From Clusia tigrina (taxonomy: Eukaryota; Arthropoda; Insecta; Diptera; Clusiidae), in assembly GCA_920105625.2 (NCBI GenBank), contig OV050033.1:110073700-110137699 (forward strand): a stretch of DNA of 64,000 bases, in the 5' to 3' direction. Position numbers and translations under genes: made by a program. Below the pieces are notes generated by a model, which saw only the letters and a program-made list of their open reading frames with translations, was not told the DNA's origin and ran no database searches. Position 1 is the stretch's first letter; each line of letters begins with the position of its first letter. Shown here one piece after another: positions 47,491 to 59,220 of the stretch.

Positions 47491-50025
47491 GAGCCTCTTG
47501 TCAATTTAAGCTATCGCTCAAAGCTATGCTACCCTTGAGTCCCAAATCAAACACTGATAAAACTTCAAATGGCCCTAACTTCTATACGGTACATCCTACA
47601 CCTATCAAAGTTTGCAACATACAAATGCTTGTAACTTTTTACTGGAGCGTCATAAAACTTTGAAATTTGTAACAATAAAGCACTCGAGCCTCTTGTAAAA
47701 TTTAAGCTATCGCTCAAAGCTATGCTACCCTTGACTCCCAAATCAAACACTGAAAAAACTTCAAATGGCCCTAACTTTTATACGGTACGTCCTACACCTA
47801 TCATAGTTTGCAACATACAGATGCTTATAACTTTTTACGGGAGCGTCATAAAACCTTGAAATTTTGTAACAATAAAGTACTCGAGCCTCTTGTAAATTTA
47901 AGCTATCGCTCAAAGCTATGCTACCCTTGACTCCCAAATCAAACACTGATAAAACTTCAAATGGCCCTAACTTCTATACGGTACGTCCTACACCTATCAA
48001 AGTTTGCAACATACAGATGCTTATAACTTTTTACTGGAGCGTCATAAAACTTTGAAATTTGTAACAATAAAATACTCGAGCATCTTGTCAATTTAAGCTA
48101 TCGCTCAAAGCTATGCTGCCCTTGAGTCCCAAATCAAACACTGATAAAACTTCAAATGGCCCTAACTTCTATACGGTGCGTCCTACACCTATCAAAGTTT
48201 GCAACATACAAATGCTTGTAACTTTTTACTGGAGCGTCATAAAACCTTGAAATTTGTAACAATAAAGTACTCGAGCCTCTTGTCAATTTAAGCTATCGCT
48301 CAAAGCTATGCTACCCTTGAGTCCCAAATCAAACACTGATAAAACTTCAAATGGCCCTAACTTCTGTACGGTACGTCCTACCCCTATCAAAGTTTGCAAC
48401 CTACAATTGCTTGTAACTTTTTACTGCAGCGTCATAAAACCTTGACATTTTGTAACAATAAAGTACTCGAGCCTCTTGTAAATTTAAGCTATCGCTCAAA
48501 GCTATGCTACCGTTGACTCCCAAATCAAACACTGATAAAACCTCAAACGGCCCTAACTTCTATACGGTACTTCCTACACCTATCAAAGTTTGCCACATAC
48601 AGATGCTTATAACTTTTTACTGGAGGGTCATAAAACCTTGAAATTTTGTAACAATAAAGTACTCGAGCCTCTTGTCAATTTAAGCTATCGCTCAAAGCTA
48701 TGCTACCCTTGAGTCCCAAATCAAACACTGATAAAACTTCAAATGGCCCAAACTTCTATACAGTACGTCCTACACCTTTCAAAGTTTGCAACACACAAAT
48801 GCTTGCAACTTTTTACTGGAGCGCCATAAAACTTTGAAATTTTGTAACAATAAAGTACTCGAGCCTCTTGTCAATTTAAGCTATCGCAAAAAGCTGGAGT
48901 CCCAAATCAAACACTGATAAAACTTCAAATGGCCCTAACTTCTATACGGTGCGTCCTACACCTATCAAAGTTCGCAACATACAAATGCTTGTAACTTTTT
49001 ACTGGAGCGTCATAAAACCTTGAAATTTTGTAACAATAAAGTACTCGAGCCTCGTGTCAATTTAAGCTATCGCTCAAAGCTAAGCTACCGTTGAGTCCCA
49101 AATCAAACACTGATAAAACTTCAAATGGCCCTAACTTCTATACGGTACGTCCTACCAATATCAAAGTTTGCAACCTACAATTGCTTGTAACTTTTTACTG
49201 CAGCGTCATATAACCTTGAAATTTTGTAACAATAAAGTACTCGAGCCTCTTGTAAATTTAAGCTATCGCTCAAAGCTATGCTACCCTTGACTCCCAAATC
49301 AAACACTGATAAAACTTCAAATGGCCCTAACTTCTATAGGGTACGTCCTACACCTATCAAAGTTTGCAACATACAGATGCTTATAACTTTTTACTGGAGC
49401 GTCATAAAAGTTTGAAATTTGTAACAATAAAATACTCGAGCATCTTGTCAATTTAAGCTATCGCTCAAAGCTATGCTACCCTTGAGTCCCAAATCAAACA
49501 CTGATAAAACTTCAAATGGCCCTAACTTCTATACGGTACGTCCTACCCCTATCAAAGTTTGCAACCTACAATTGCTTATAACTTTTTACTGGAGCGTCAT
49601 AAAACCTTGAAATTTTGTAACAATAAAGTACTCGTGCCTCTTGTCAATTTAAGCTATCGCTCAAAGCTATGCTACCCTTGAGTCCCAAATAATACACTGA
49701 TAAAATTTCAAATGGCCCTAACTTCTACACGGTACGTCTTACATCTATCAAAATTTGCAACATACAAATGCTTGTAACTTTTTACTGGAGCGTCATAAAA
49801 CCTTGAAAATTTGTAACAATAAAGTACTCGAGCCTCTTGTCAAGTTAAGCTATCGCTCAAACCTTTGCTACCCTTGAGTCCCAAATCAAACACTGATAAA
49901 ACTTTAAATGGCCCTAACTTCTATACGGTACGTCCTACACCTATCAAAGTTTGCAACATACAAATGCTTGTAACTTTTTACTGGAGCGTCATAAAACCTT
50001 GAAATTTTGTAACAATAAAGTACTC
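47491..50025 (+). repeat. 13-monomer tandem duplication, copy 2 (2,535 bp)
   Basis: Same marker order as copy 1 (CGGTACATCC at 47,591, GTGCCT at 49,634). The only differences I noticed are in the GTGCCT monomer: TAGACGGTACGTCATACATC in copy 1 versus TACACGGTACGTCTTACATC here. Copy 2 has the form found elsewhere, so the changes arose in copy 1 after duplication. Confidence 0.93.
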
Positions 50026-51588
50026 GAGCCTCTTGTCAATTTAAGCTATCGCTCAAAGCTATGCTACCCTTGAGTCCCAAATCAAACACTGATAAAACTT
50101 CAAATGGCCCTAACTTCTATACGGTGCGTCCTACACCTATCAAAGTTCGCAACATACAAATGCTTGTAACTTTTTACTGGAGCGTCATAAAACCTTGAAA
50201 TTTTGTAACAATAAAGTACTCGAGCCTCGTGTCAATTTAAGCTATCGCTCAAAGCTAAGCTACCGTTGAGTCCCAAATCAAACACTGATAAAACTTCAAA
50301 TGGCCCTAACTTCTATACGGTACGTCCTACCAATATCAAAGTTTGCAACCTACAATTGCTTGTAACTTTTTACTGCAGCGTCATATAACCTTGAAATTTT
50401 GTAACAATAAAGTACTCGAGCCTCTTGTAAATTTAAACTATCGCTCAAAGCTATGCTACCCTTGACTCCCAAATCAAACACTGATAAAACTTCAAATGGC
50501 CCTAACTTCTATAGGGTACGTCCTACACCTATCAAAGTTTGCAACATACAGATGCTTATAACTTTTTACTGGAGCGTCATAAAACTTTGAAATTTGTAAC
50601 AATAAAATACTCGAGCATCTTGTCAATTTAAGCTATCGCTCAAAGCTATGCTACCCTTGAGTCCCAAATCAAACACTGATAAAACTTCAAATGGCCCTAA
50701 CTTCTATACGGTACGTCCTACCCCTATCAAAGTTTGCAACCTACAATTGCTTGTAACTTTTTACTGCAGCGTCATAAAACCTTGAAATTTTGTAACAATA
50801 AAGTACTCGAGCCTCTTGTAAATTTAAGCTATCGCTCAAAGCTATGCTACCCTTGAGTCCCAAATCAGACACTGATAAAATTTCAAATGGCCCTAACTTC
50901 TATACGGTACGTCACCTATCAAAGTTTGCAACATACAAATGCTTGTAACTTTTTACTGGAGCGTCATAAAACCTTGAAATTTTGTAACAATAAAGTATTC
51001 GAGCCTATTGTCAATTTAAGCTATCGCTCAAAGCTATGCTACCCTTGAGTCCCAAATCAAACACTGATAAAAATTCAAATGGCCCTAACTTTTATACGGT
51101 ACGTCCTACATCTATCAAAGTGTGCAACATACAGATGCTTATAACTTTTTACTGGAGCGTCATAAAACCTTGAAATTTTGTAACAATAAAGTACTCGTGC
51201 CTCTTGTCAATTTAAGCTATCGCTCAAAGCTATGCTACCCTTGAGTCCCAAATAATACACTGATAAAATTTCAAATGGCCCTAACTTCTACACGGTACGT
51301 CTTACATCTATCAAAATTTGCAACATACAAATGCTTGTAACTTTTTACTGGAGCGTCATAAAACCTTGAAAATTTGTAACAATAAAGTACTCGAGCCTCT
51401 TGTCAAGTTAAGCTATCGCTCAAACCTTTGCTACCCTTGAGTCCCAAATCAAACACTGATAAAACTTTAAATGGCCCTAACTTCTATACGGTACGTCCTA
51501 CACCTATCAAAGTTTGCAACATACAAATGCTTGTAACTTTTTACTGGAGCGTCATAAAACCTTGAAATTTTGTAACAATAAAGTACTC
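50026..51588 (+). repeat. 8-monomer tandem duplication, copy 1 (1,563 bp)
   Basis: Starts with a CGGTGCG...CAAAGTTCGC monomer (50,141), then the GAGCCTCGTG head, CCAATATC, CTATAGGG, a GAGCAT head, a CTGCAG monomer, a monomer with a 4-bp loss (CGGTACGTCACC, 50,911), CAAAGTGTGC and GTGCCT (51,197). The first three to four monomers repeat 48,966-49,570 at 1,175 bp, so this unit was assembled from the 13-mer plus new monomers. Confidence 0.92.
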
Positions 51589-53150
51589 GAGCCTCTTGTC
51601 AATTTAAGCTATCGCTCAAAGCTATGCTACCCTTGAGTCCCAAATCAAACACTGATAAAACTTCAAATGGCCCTAACTTCTATACGGTGCGTCCTACACC
51701 TATCAAAGTTCGCAACATACAAATGCTTGTAACTTTTTACTGGAGCGTCATAAAACCTTGAAATTTTGTAACAATAAAGTACTCGAGCCTCGTGTCAATT
51801 TAAGCTATCGCTCAAAGCTAAGCTACCGTTGAGTCCCAAATCAAACACTGATAAAACTTCAAGTGGCCCTAACTTCTATACGGTACGTCCTACCAATATC
51901 AAAGTTTGCAACCTACAATTGCTTGTAACTTTTTACTGCAGCGTCATATAACCTTGAAATTTTGTAACAATAAAGTACTCGAGCCTCTTGTAAATTTAAG
52001 CTATCGCTCAAAGCTATGCTACCCTTGACTCCCAAATCAAACACTGATAAAACTTCAAATGGCCCTAACTTCTATAGGGTACGTCCTACACCTATCAAAG
52101 TTTGCAACATACAGATGCTTATAACTTTTTACTGGAGCGTCATAAAACTTTGAAATTTGTAACAATAAAATACTCGAGCATCTTGTCAATTTAAGCTATC
52201 GCTCAAAGCTATGCTACCCTTGAGTCCCAAATCAAACACTGATAAAACTTCAAATGGCCCTAACTTCTATACGGTACGTCCTACCCCTATCAAAGTTTGC
52301 AACCTACAATTGCTTGTAACTTTTTACTGCAGCGTCATAAAACCTTGAAATTTTGTAACAATAAAGTACTCGAGCCTCTTGTAAATTTAAGCTATCGCTC
52401 AAAGCTATGCTACCCTTGAGTCCCAAATCAGACACTGATAAAATTTCAAATGGCCCTAACTTCTATACGGTACGTCACCTATCAAAGTTTGCAACATACA
52501 AATGCTTGTAACTTTTTACTGGAGCGTCATAAAACCTTGAAATTTTGTAACAATAAAGTATTCGAGCCTATTGTCAATTTAAGCTATCGCTCAAAGCTAT
52601 GCTACCCTTGAGTCCCAAATCAAACACTGATAAAAATTCAAATGGCCCTAACTTTTATACGGTACGTCCTACATCTATCAAAGTGTGCAACATACAGATG
52701 CTTATAACTTTTTACTGGAGCGTCATAAAACCTTGAAATTTTGTAACAATAAAGTACTCGTGCCTCTTGTCAATTTAAGCTATCGCTCAAAGCTATGCTA
52801 CCCTTGAGTCCCAAATAATACACTGATAAAATTTCAAATGGCCTTAACTTCTAAACGGTACGTCTTACATCTATCAAAATTTGCAACATACAAATGCTTG
52901 TAACTTTTTACTGGAGCGTCATAAAACCTTGAAAATTTGTAACAATAAAGTACTCGAGCCTCTTGTCAAGTTAAGCTATCGCTCAAACCTTTGCTACCCT
53001 TGAGTCCCAAATCAAACACTGATAAAACTTTAAATGGCCCTAACTTCTATACGGTACGTCCTACACCTATCAAAGTTTGCAACATACAAATGCTTGTAAC
53101 TTTTTACTGGAGCGTCATAAAACCTCGAAATTTGTAACAATAAAGTACTC
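51589..53150 (+). repeat. 8-monomer tandem duplication, copy 2 (~1,562 bp)
   Basis: Repeats copy 1 with CAAAGTTCGC at 51,704, CGGTACGTCACC at 52,474 and GTGCCT at 52,760. It ends one base short (CCTCGAAATTTG instead of CCTTGAAATTTTG near 53,125), where it passes into the next block. Confidence 0.92.
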
Positions 53151-53346
53151 GAGCCTCTTGTCAAGTTAAGCTATCGCTCAAAGCTTTGCTACCCTTGAGT
53201 CCCAAATCAAACACTGATAAAACTTCAAATGGCCCTAACTTCTATACGCTACGTCCTACACCTATCAAAGTTTGCAACATACAAATGCTTGTAACTTTTT
53301 ACTGGAGCGTCATAAAACCTTGAAATTTTGTAACAATAAAGTACTC
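53151..53346 (+). repeat. Single linking monomer
   Basis: A 196-bp monomer with a GTCAAGTTAAGC head, CTTTGCTACCC and ATACGCTACGTCC but CACCTATC rather than CATCTATC. It sits between the 8-mer and 6-mer duplications. Confidence 0.8.
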
Positions 53347-54521
53347 GAGCCTCTTGTCAATTTAAACTATCGCTCAAAGCTATGCTACCCTTGAGTCCCA
53401 AATCAAACACTGATAAAACTTCAAATGGCCCTAACTTCTATACGGTACGTCCTACCCCTATCAAAGTTTGCAACCTACAATTGCTTGTAACTTTTTACTG
53501 CAGCGTTATAAAACCTTGAAATTTTGTAACAATAAAGTACTCGAGCCTCTTGTAAATTTAAGCTATCACTCAAAGCTATGCTACCCTTGAGTCCCAAATC
53601 AAACACTGATAAAACTTCAAATGGCCCTAACTTCTATACGGTACGTCCTACACCTATCAAAGTTTGCAACCTACAATTGCTTGTAACTTTTTACTGCAGC
53701 GTCATAAAACCTTGAAATTTTGTAACAATAAAGTACTCGAGTCTCTTGTAAATTTAAGCTATGGCTCAAAGCTATGCTACCCTTGACTCCCAAATCAAAC
53801 ACTGATAAAACTTCAAATGGCCCTAACTTCTATACGGTACGTCCTACACCTATCAAAGTTTGCAACATACAGATGCTTATAACTTTTTACTGGAGCGTCA
53901 TAAAACCTTGAAATTTTGTAGCAATAAAGTACTCGTGCCTCTTGTCAATTTAAGCTATCGCTCAAAGCTATGCTTCCCTTGAGTCCCAAATAATACACTG
54001 ATAAAATTTCAAATGGCCCTAACTTCTACACGGTACGTCTTACATCTATCAAAATTTGCAACATACAAATGCTTGTAACTTTTTACTGGAGCGTCATAAA
54101 ACCTTGAAAATTTGTAACAATAAAGTACTCGAGCCTCTTGTCAAGTTAAGCTATCGCTCAAAGCTTTGCTACCCTTGAGTCCCAAATCAAACACTGATAA
54201 AACTTTAAATGGCCCTAACTTCTATACGGTACGTCCTACACCTATCAAAGTTTGCAACATACAAATGCCTGTAACTTTTTACTGGAGCGTCATAAAACCT
54301 TGAAATTTGTAACAATAAAGTACTCGAGCCTCTTGTCAATTTAAGCTATCGTTCAAAGCTATGCTACCCTTGAGTCCCAAATCAAACACTGATAAAACTT
54401 CAAATGGCCCTAACTTCTATACGGTACGTCCTACACCTATCAAAGTTTGCAACATGCAAATGCTTGTAACTTTTTACTGGAGCGTCATAAAACCTTGAAA
54501 TTTTGTAACAATAAAGTACTC
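53347..54521 (+). repeat. 6-monomer tandem duplication, copy 1 (1,175 bp)
   Basis: Markers are CAGCGTTATAAAACC (53,501), a GAGTCTC head (53,739), GTGCCT (53,935), TGCTTCCCTTG (53,971), ATGCCTGTAAC and CAACATGCAAATG. All recur 1,175 bp later. About five single-base differences separate the copies, for example GTAGCAATAAAG near 53,920 versus GTAACAATAAAG. Confidence 0.93.
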
Positions 54522-55696
54522 GAGCCTCTTGTCAATTTAAGCTATCGCTCAAAGCTATGCTACCCTTGAGTCCCAAATCAAACACTGATAAAACTTCAAA
54601 TGGCCCTAACTTCTATACGGTACGTCCTACCCCTATCAAAGTTTGCAACCTACAATTGCTTGTAACTTTTTACTGCAGCGTTATAAAACCTTGAAATTTT
54701 GTAACAATAAAGTACTCGAGCCTCTTGTAAATTTAAGCTATCGCTCAAAGCTATGCTACCCTTGAGTCCCAAATCAAACACTGATAAAACTTCAAATGGC
54801 CCTAACTTCTATACGGTACGTCCTACACCTATCAAAGTTTGCAACCTACAATTGCTTGTAACTTTTTACTGCAGCGTCATAAAACCTTGAAATTTTGTAA
54901 CAATAAAGTACTCGAGTCTCTTGTAAATTTAAGCTATGGCTCAAAGCTATGCTACCCTTGACTCCCAAATCAAACACTGATAAAACTTCAAATGGCCCTA
55001 ACTTCTATACGGTACGTCCTACACCTATCAAAGTTTGCAACATACAGATGCTTATAACTTTTTACTGGAGCGTCATAAAACCTTGAAATTTTGTAACAAT
55101 AAAGTACTCGTGCCTCTTGTCAATTTAAGCTATCGCTCAAAGCTATGCTTCCCTTGAGTCCCAAATAATACACTGATAAAATTTCAAATGGCCCTAACTT
55201 CTACACGGTACGTCTTACATCTATCAAAATTTGCAACATACAAATGCTTGTAACTTTTTACTGGAGCGTCATAAAACCTTGAAAATTTGTAACAATAAAG
55301 TACTCGAGCCTCTTGTCAAGTTAAGCTATCGCTCAAAGCTTTGCTACCCTTGAGTCCCAAATCAAACACTGATAAAACTTTAAATGGCCCTAACTTCTAT
55401 ACGGTACGTCCTACACCTATCAAAGTTTGCAACATACAAATGCCTGTAACTTTTTACTGGAGCGTCATAAAACCTTGAAATTTGTAACAATAAAGTACTC
55501 GAGCCTCTTGTCAATTTAAGCTATCGCTCAAAGCTATGCTACCCTTGAGTCCCAAATCAAACACTGATAAAACTTCAAATGGCCCTAACTTCTATACGGT
55601 ACGTCCTACACCTATCAAAGTTTGCAACATGCAAATGCTCGTAACTTTTTACTGGAGCGTCATAAAACCTTGAAATTTTGTAACAATAAAGTACTC
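54522..55696 (+). repeat. 6-monomer tandem duplication, copy 2 (1,175 bp)
   Basis: Repeats copy 1 with CAGCGTTATAAAACC at 54,676, GAGTCTC at 54,914, GTGCCT at 55,110 and TGCTTCCCTTG at 55,146. It ends at 55,697, where a CTTTTATACGG/ACCCCTATC monomer with ATTCCTTGTAAC begins. Confidence 0.93.
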
Positions 55697-57336
55697 GAGC
55701 CTCTTGTCAATTTAAGCTATCGCTCAAAGCTATGCTACCCTTGAGTCCCAAATCAAACACTGATAAAACTTCAAATGGCCCTAACTTTTATACGGTACGT
55801 CCTACCCCTATCAAAGTTTGCAACCTACAATTCCTTGTAACTGTTTACTGCAGCATCATAAAACCTTGAAATTTTGTAACAATAAAGTACTCGAGCCTCT
55901 TGTAAATTAAAGCTATCGCTCAAAGCTATGCTTCCCTTGACTCCCAAATCAAACACTGATAAAACTTCAAATGGCCCTAACTTCTATACGGTACGTCCTA
56001 CACCTATCAAAGTTTGCAACAATCAGGTGCTTAAAACTTTTTACTGGAGCGTCATAAAACTTTGAAATTTGTAACAATAAAATACTCGAGCATCTTGTCA
56101 ATTTAAGCTATCGCTCAAAGCTATGCTACCCTTGAGTCCCAAATCAAACACAGATAAAACTTCAAATGGCCCTAACTTCTATACGGTACGTCCTACACCT
56201 ATCAAAGTTTGCAACATACAAATGCTTGTAACTTTTTACTGGAGCGTCATAAAACCTTGAAATTTTGTAACAACAAAGTACTCGAGCCTCTTGTCAATTT
56301 AAGCTATCGCTCAAAGCTATGCTACCCTTGAGTCCCAAATCAAACACTGATAAATCTTCAAATGGCCCTAACTTCTATACGGTACGTCCTACATCTATCA
56401 AAGTTTGCAACATACAAATGCTTGTAACTTTTTACTGGAGCGTCATAAAACCTTGAAATTTTGTAACAATAAAGTACTCGAGCCTCTTGTCAATTTAAGC
56501 TATGGCTCAAAGTTTTGCTACCCTTGAGTCCCAAATCAAACGCTGATAAAACTTCAAATGGCCCTAAATTCTATACGGTACGTCCTACACCTATCAAAGT
56601 TTGCAACATACAAATGCTTGTAACTGTTTACTGGAGCGTCATAAAACCTTGAAATTTGTAACAATAAAGTACTCGAGCCTCTTGTCAATTTAAGCTATCG
56701 CTCAAAGCTATGCTACCCTTGAGTCCCAAATCAAACACTGATAAAACTTCAAATGGCCCTAACTTATATACGGAACGTCCTACACCTATCAAAGTTTGCA
56801 ACATACAAATGCTTGTAACTCTTTACTGGAGCATCATAAAACCTTGAAATTTTGTAACAATAAAGTACTCGAGCCTCTTGTCAATTTAAGCTATCGCTCA
56901 AAGCTATGCTACCCTTGAGTCCCAAATCAAACACTGATAAAACTTCAAATGGCCCTAACTTCTATACGGTACGTCCTACACCTATCAAAGTTTGCAACAT
57001 ACAAATGCTTGTAACTTTTTACTGGAGCGTCATAAAACTGTGAAATTTGTAACAATAAAGCACTCGAGCCTCTTGTCAATTTAAGCTATCGCTCAAAGCT
57101 ATGCTACCCTTGAGTCCCAAATCAAACACTGATAAAACTTCAAATGGCCCTAACTTCTATACGGTACGTCCTACCCCTATCAAAGTTTGCAACCTACAAT
57201 TGCTTGTAACTTTTTACTGCAGCGTCATAAAACCTTGAAATTTTGTAACAATAAAGTACTCGAGCCTCTTGTCAATTTAAGCTATCGCTCAAAGCTATGC
57301 TGCCCTTGAGTCCCAAATCAAACACTGATAAAACTT

Positions 57337-57389
57337 CAAATGGCCCTAACTTCTATACGGTACGTCCTACACCTATCAAAGTTTGCAAC
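57337..57389 (+). repeat. Internal half-unit A of the monomer
   Basis: Monomer positions 76-128, from CAAATGGCCC to TTTGCAAC. It aligns without gaps to the segment 56 bp downstream (half-unit B) at 34 of 53 bases by hand count. Shared blocks include CAAATG, TAACTT, CGTC and TTTG followed by AAC. This points to an ancient duplication inside the monomer. Half-unit A carries the variable ACGGTACGTCC region, which reads ACCCCTATC, CCAATATC or CTTACATC in different monomer families. Confidence 0.7.
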
Positions 57390-57392
57390 ATA

Positions 57393-57445
57393 CAAATGCT
57401 TGTAACTTTTTACTGGAGCGTCATAAAACCTTGAAATTTTGTAAC
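57393..57445 (+). repeat. Internal half-unit B of the monomer
   Basis: Monomer positions 132-184, from CAAATGCTTG to TTTTGTAAC, the partner of half-unit A. Family differences cluster here: CAGATGCTTATAAC, CTACAATTGCTTG followed by CTGCAG, or the plain CAAATGCTTG followed by CTGGAG. A weaker third resemblance lies at monomer positions 66-80 (GATAAAACTTCAAAT versus B's CATAAAACCTTGAAAT). The remaining part of the monomer gave no ungapped match. Confidence 0.7.
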
Positions 57446-57457
57446 AATAAAGTACTC

Positions 57458-59220
57458 GAGCCTCTTGTAAATTTAAGCTATCGCTCAAAGCTATGCTACC
57501 CTTGACTCCCAAATCAAACACTGATAAAACTTCAAATGGCCCTAACTTCTATACGGTACGTCCTACACCTATCAAAGTTTGCAACATACAAATGCTTGTA
57601 ACTTTTTACTGCAGCGTCATATAACCTTGAAATTTTGTAACAATAAAGTACTCGAGCCTCTTGTCAATTTAAGCTATCGCTCAAAGCTATGCTACCCTTG
57701 AGTCCCAAATCAAACGCTGATAAAACTTCAAATGGCCCTAACTTCTATACGGTACGTCCTACACCTATCAAAGTTTGCAACATACAGATGCTTATAACTT
57801 TTTACTGGAGGGTCATAAAACCTTGAAATTTTGTAACAATAAAGTACTCGAGCCTCTTGTAAATTTAAGCTATCGCTCAAAGCTATGCTACCCTTGACTC
57901 CCAAATCAAACACTGATAAAACTTCAAACGGCCCTAACTTCTATACGGTACGTCCTACACCTATCAAAGTTTGCAACATACAGATGCTTATAACTTTTTA
58001 CTGGAGGGTCATAAAACCTTGAAATTTTGTAACAATAAAGTACTCGAGCCTCTTGTCAATTTAAGCTATCGCTCAAAGCTATGCTACCCTGGAGTCCCAA
58101 ATCAAACACTGATAAAACTTCAAATGGCCCTAACTTCTATACGGTTCGTCCTACACCTATCAAAGTTTGCAACATACAAATGCTTGTAACTTTTTACTGC
58201 AGCGTCATATAACCTTGAAATTTTGTAACAATAAAGTACTCGAGCCTCTTGTCAATTTAAGCTATCGCTCAAAGCTATGCTACCCTTGACTCCCAAATCA
58301 AACACTGATAAAACTTCAAATGGCCCTAACTTCTATACGGTACGTCCTACACCTATCAAAGTTTGCAACATACAGATGCTTATAACTTTTTACTGGAGCG
58401 TCATAAAACTTTGAAATTTGGAACAATAAAATACTCGAGCATCTTGTCAATTTAAGCTATCGCTCAAAGCTATGCTACCCTGGAGTCCCAAATCAAACAT
58501 TGATAAAACTTCAAATGGCCCTAACTTCTATACGGTTCGTCCTACACCTATCAAAGTTTGCAACATACAAATGCTTGTAACTTTTTACTGCAGCGTCATA
58601 TAACCTTGAAATTTTGTAACAATAAAGTACTCGAGCCTCTTGTCAATTTAAGCTATCGCTCAAAGCTATGCTACCCTGGAGTCCCAAATCAAACACTGAT
58701 AAAACTTCAAATGGCCCTAACTTCTATACGGTTCGTCCTACACCTATCAAAGTTTGCAACATACAAATGCTTGAAACTTTTTACTGCAGCGTCATAAAAC
58801 CTTGAAATTTTGTAACAGTAAAGTACTCGAGCCTCTTGTAAATTTAAGCTATCGCTCAAAGCTATGCTACCCTTGACTCCCAAATCAAACACTGATAAAA
58901 GTTCAAACGGCCCTAACTTCTATACGGTACGTCCTACACCTATCAAAGTTTGCAACATACAGATGCTTATAACTTTTTACTGGAGGGTCATAAAACCTTG
59001 AAATTTTGTAACAATAAAGTACTCGAGCCTCTTGTCAATTTAAGCTATCGCTCAAAGCTATGCTACCCTGGAGTCCCAAATCAAACACTGATAAACCTTC
59101 AAATGGCCCTAACTTCTATACGGTTCGTCCTACACCTATCAAAGTTTGCAACATACAAATGCTTGTAACTTTTTACTGCAGCGTCATATAACCTTGAAAT
59201 TTTGTAACAATAAAGTACTC
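57458..59220 (+). repeat. Right-end block rich in CTGGAGTCCC monomers
   Basis: CTGGAGTCCC with CGGTTCGTCC occurs near 58,088, 58,480, 58,676 and 59,068, a family otherwise seen only near 1,612, 3,960 and further right. GAGGGTC monomers with CAGATGC precede them, as at 3.8-4.1 kb. A GAGCAT head with GGAACAATAAAATACTC lies near 58,436. Spacings are multiples of 196. Confidence 0.83.

Larger units (their letters stand above)
55697..57457 (+). repeat. Transition to the right-end families
   Basis: Nine monomers without a tandem higher-order period. Notable are CAACAATCAGGTGCTTAAAAC near 56,010 (a strongly altered half-unit B start), a GAGCAT head near 56,085, GTAACAACAAAG near 56,270, TATGGCTCAAAGTTTTG near 56,505 and CTTATATACGGAAC near 56,765. 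GTGCCT and 186-bp monomers are absent from here to the end. Confidence 0.8.
57262..57457 (+). repeat. Reference monomer (196 bp, one base off consensus)
   Basis: This copy is used as a ruler for the family. It differs from the by-eye consensus only at monomer position 41 (CTGCCC instead of CTACCC). Landmarks by monomer position: TCAATTT 11-17, two AAGCTAT copies at 18-24 and 31-37, GAGTCCC 47-53, CAAATGG 76-82, ACGGTACGT 96-104, CAAAGTTTGC 116-125, CAAATGC 132-138, CTGGAGCG 152-159, AATAAA 185-190, AGTACT 190-195. The XhoI-type palindrome CTCGAG spans the junction between this monomer and the next. Confidence 0.9.
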
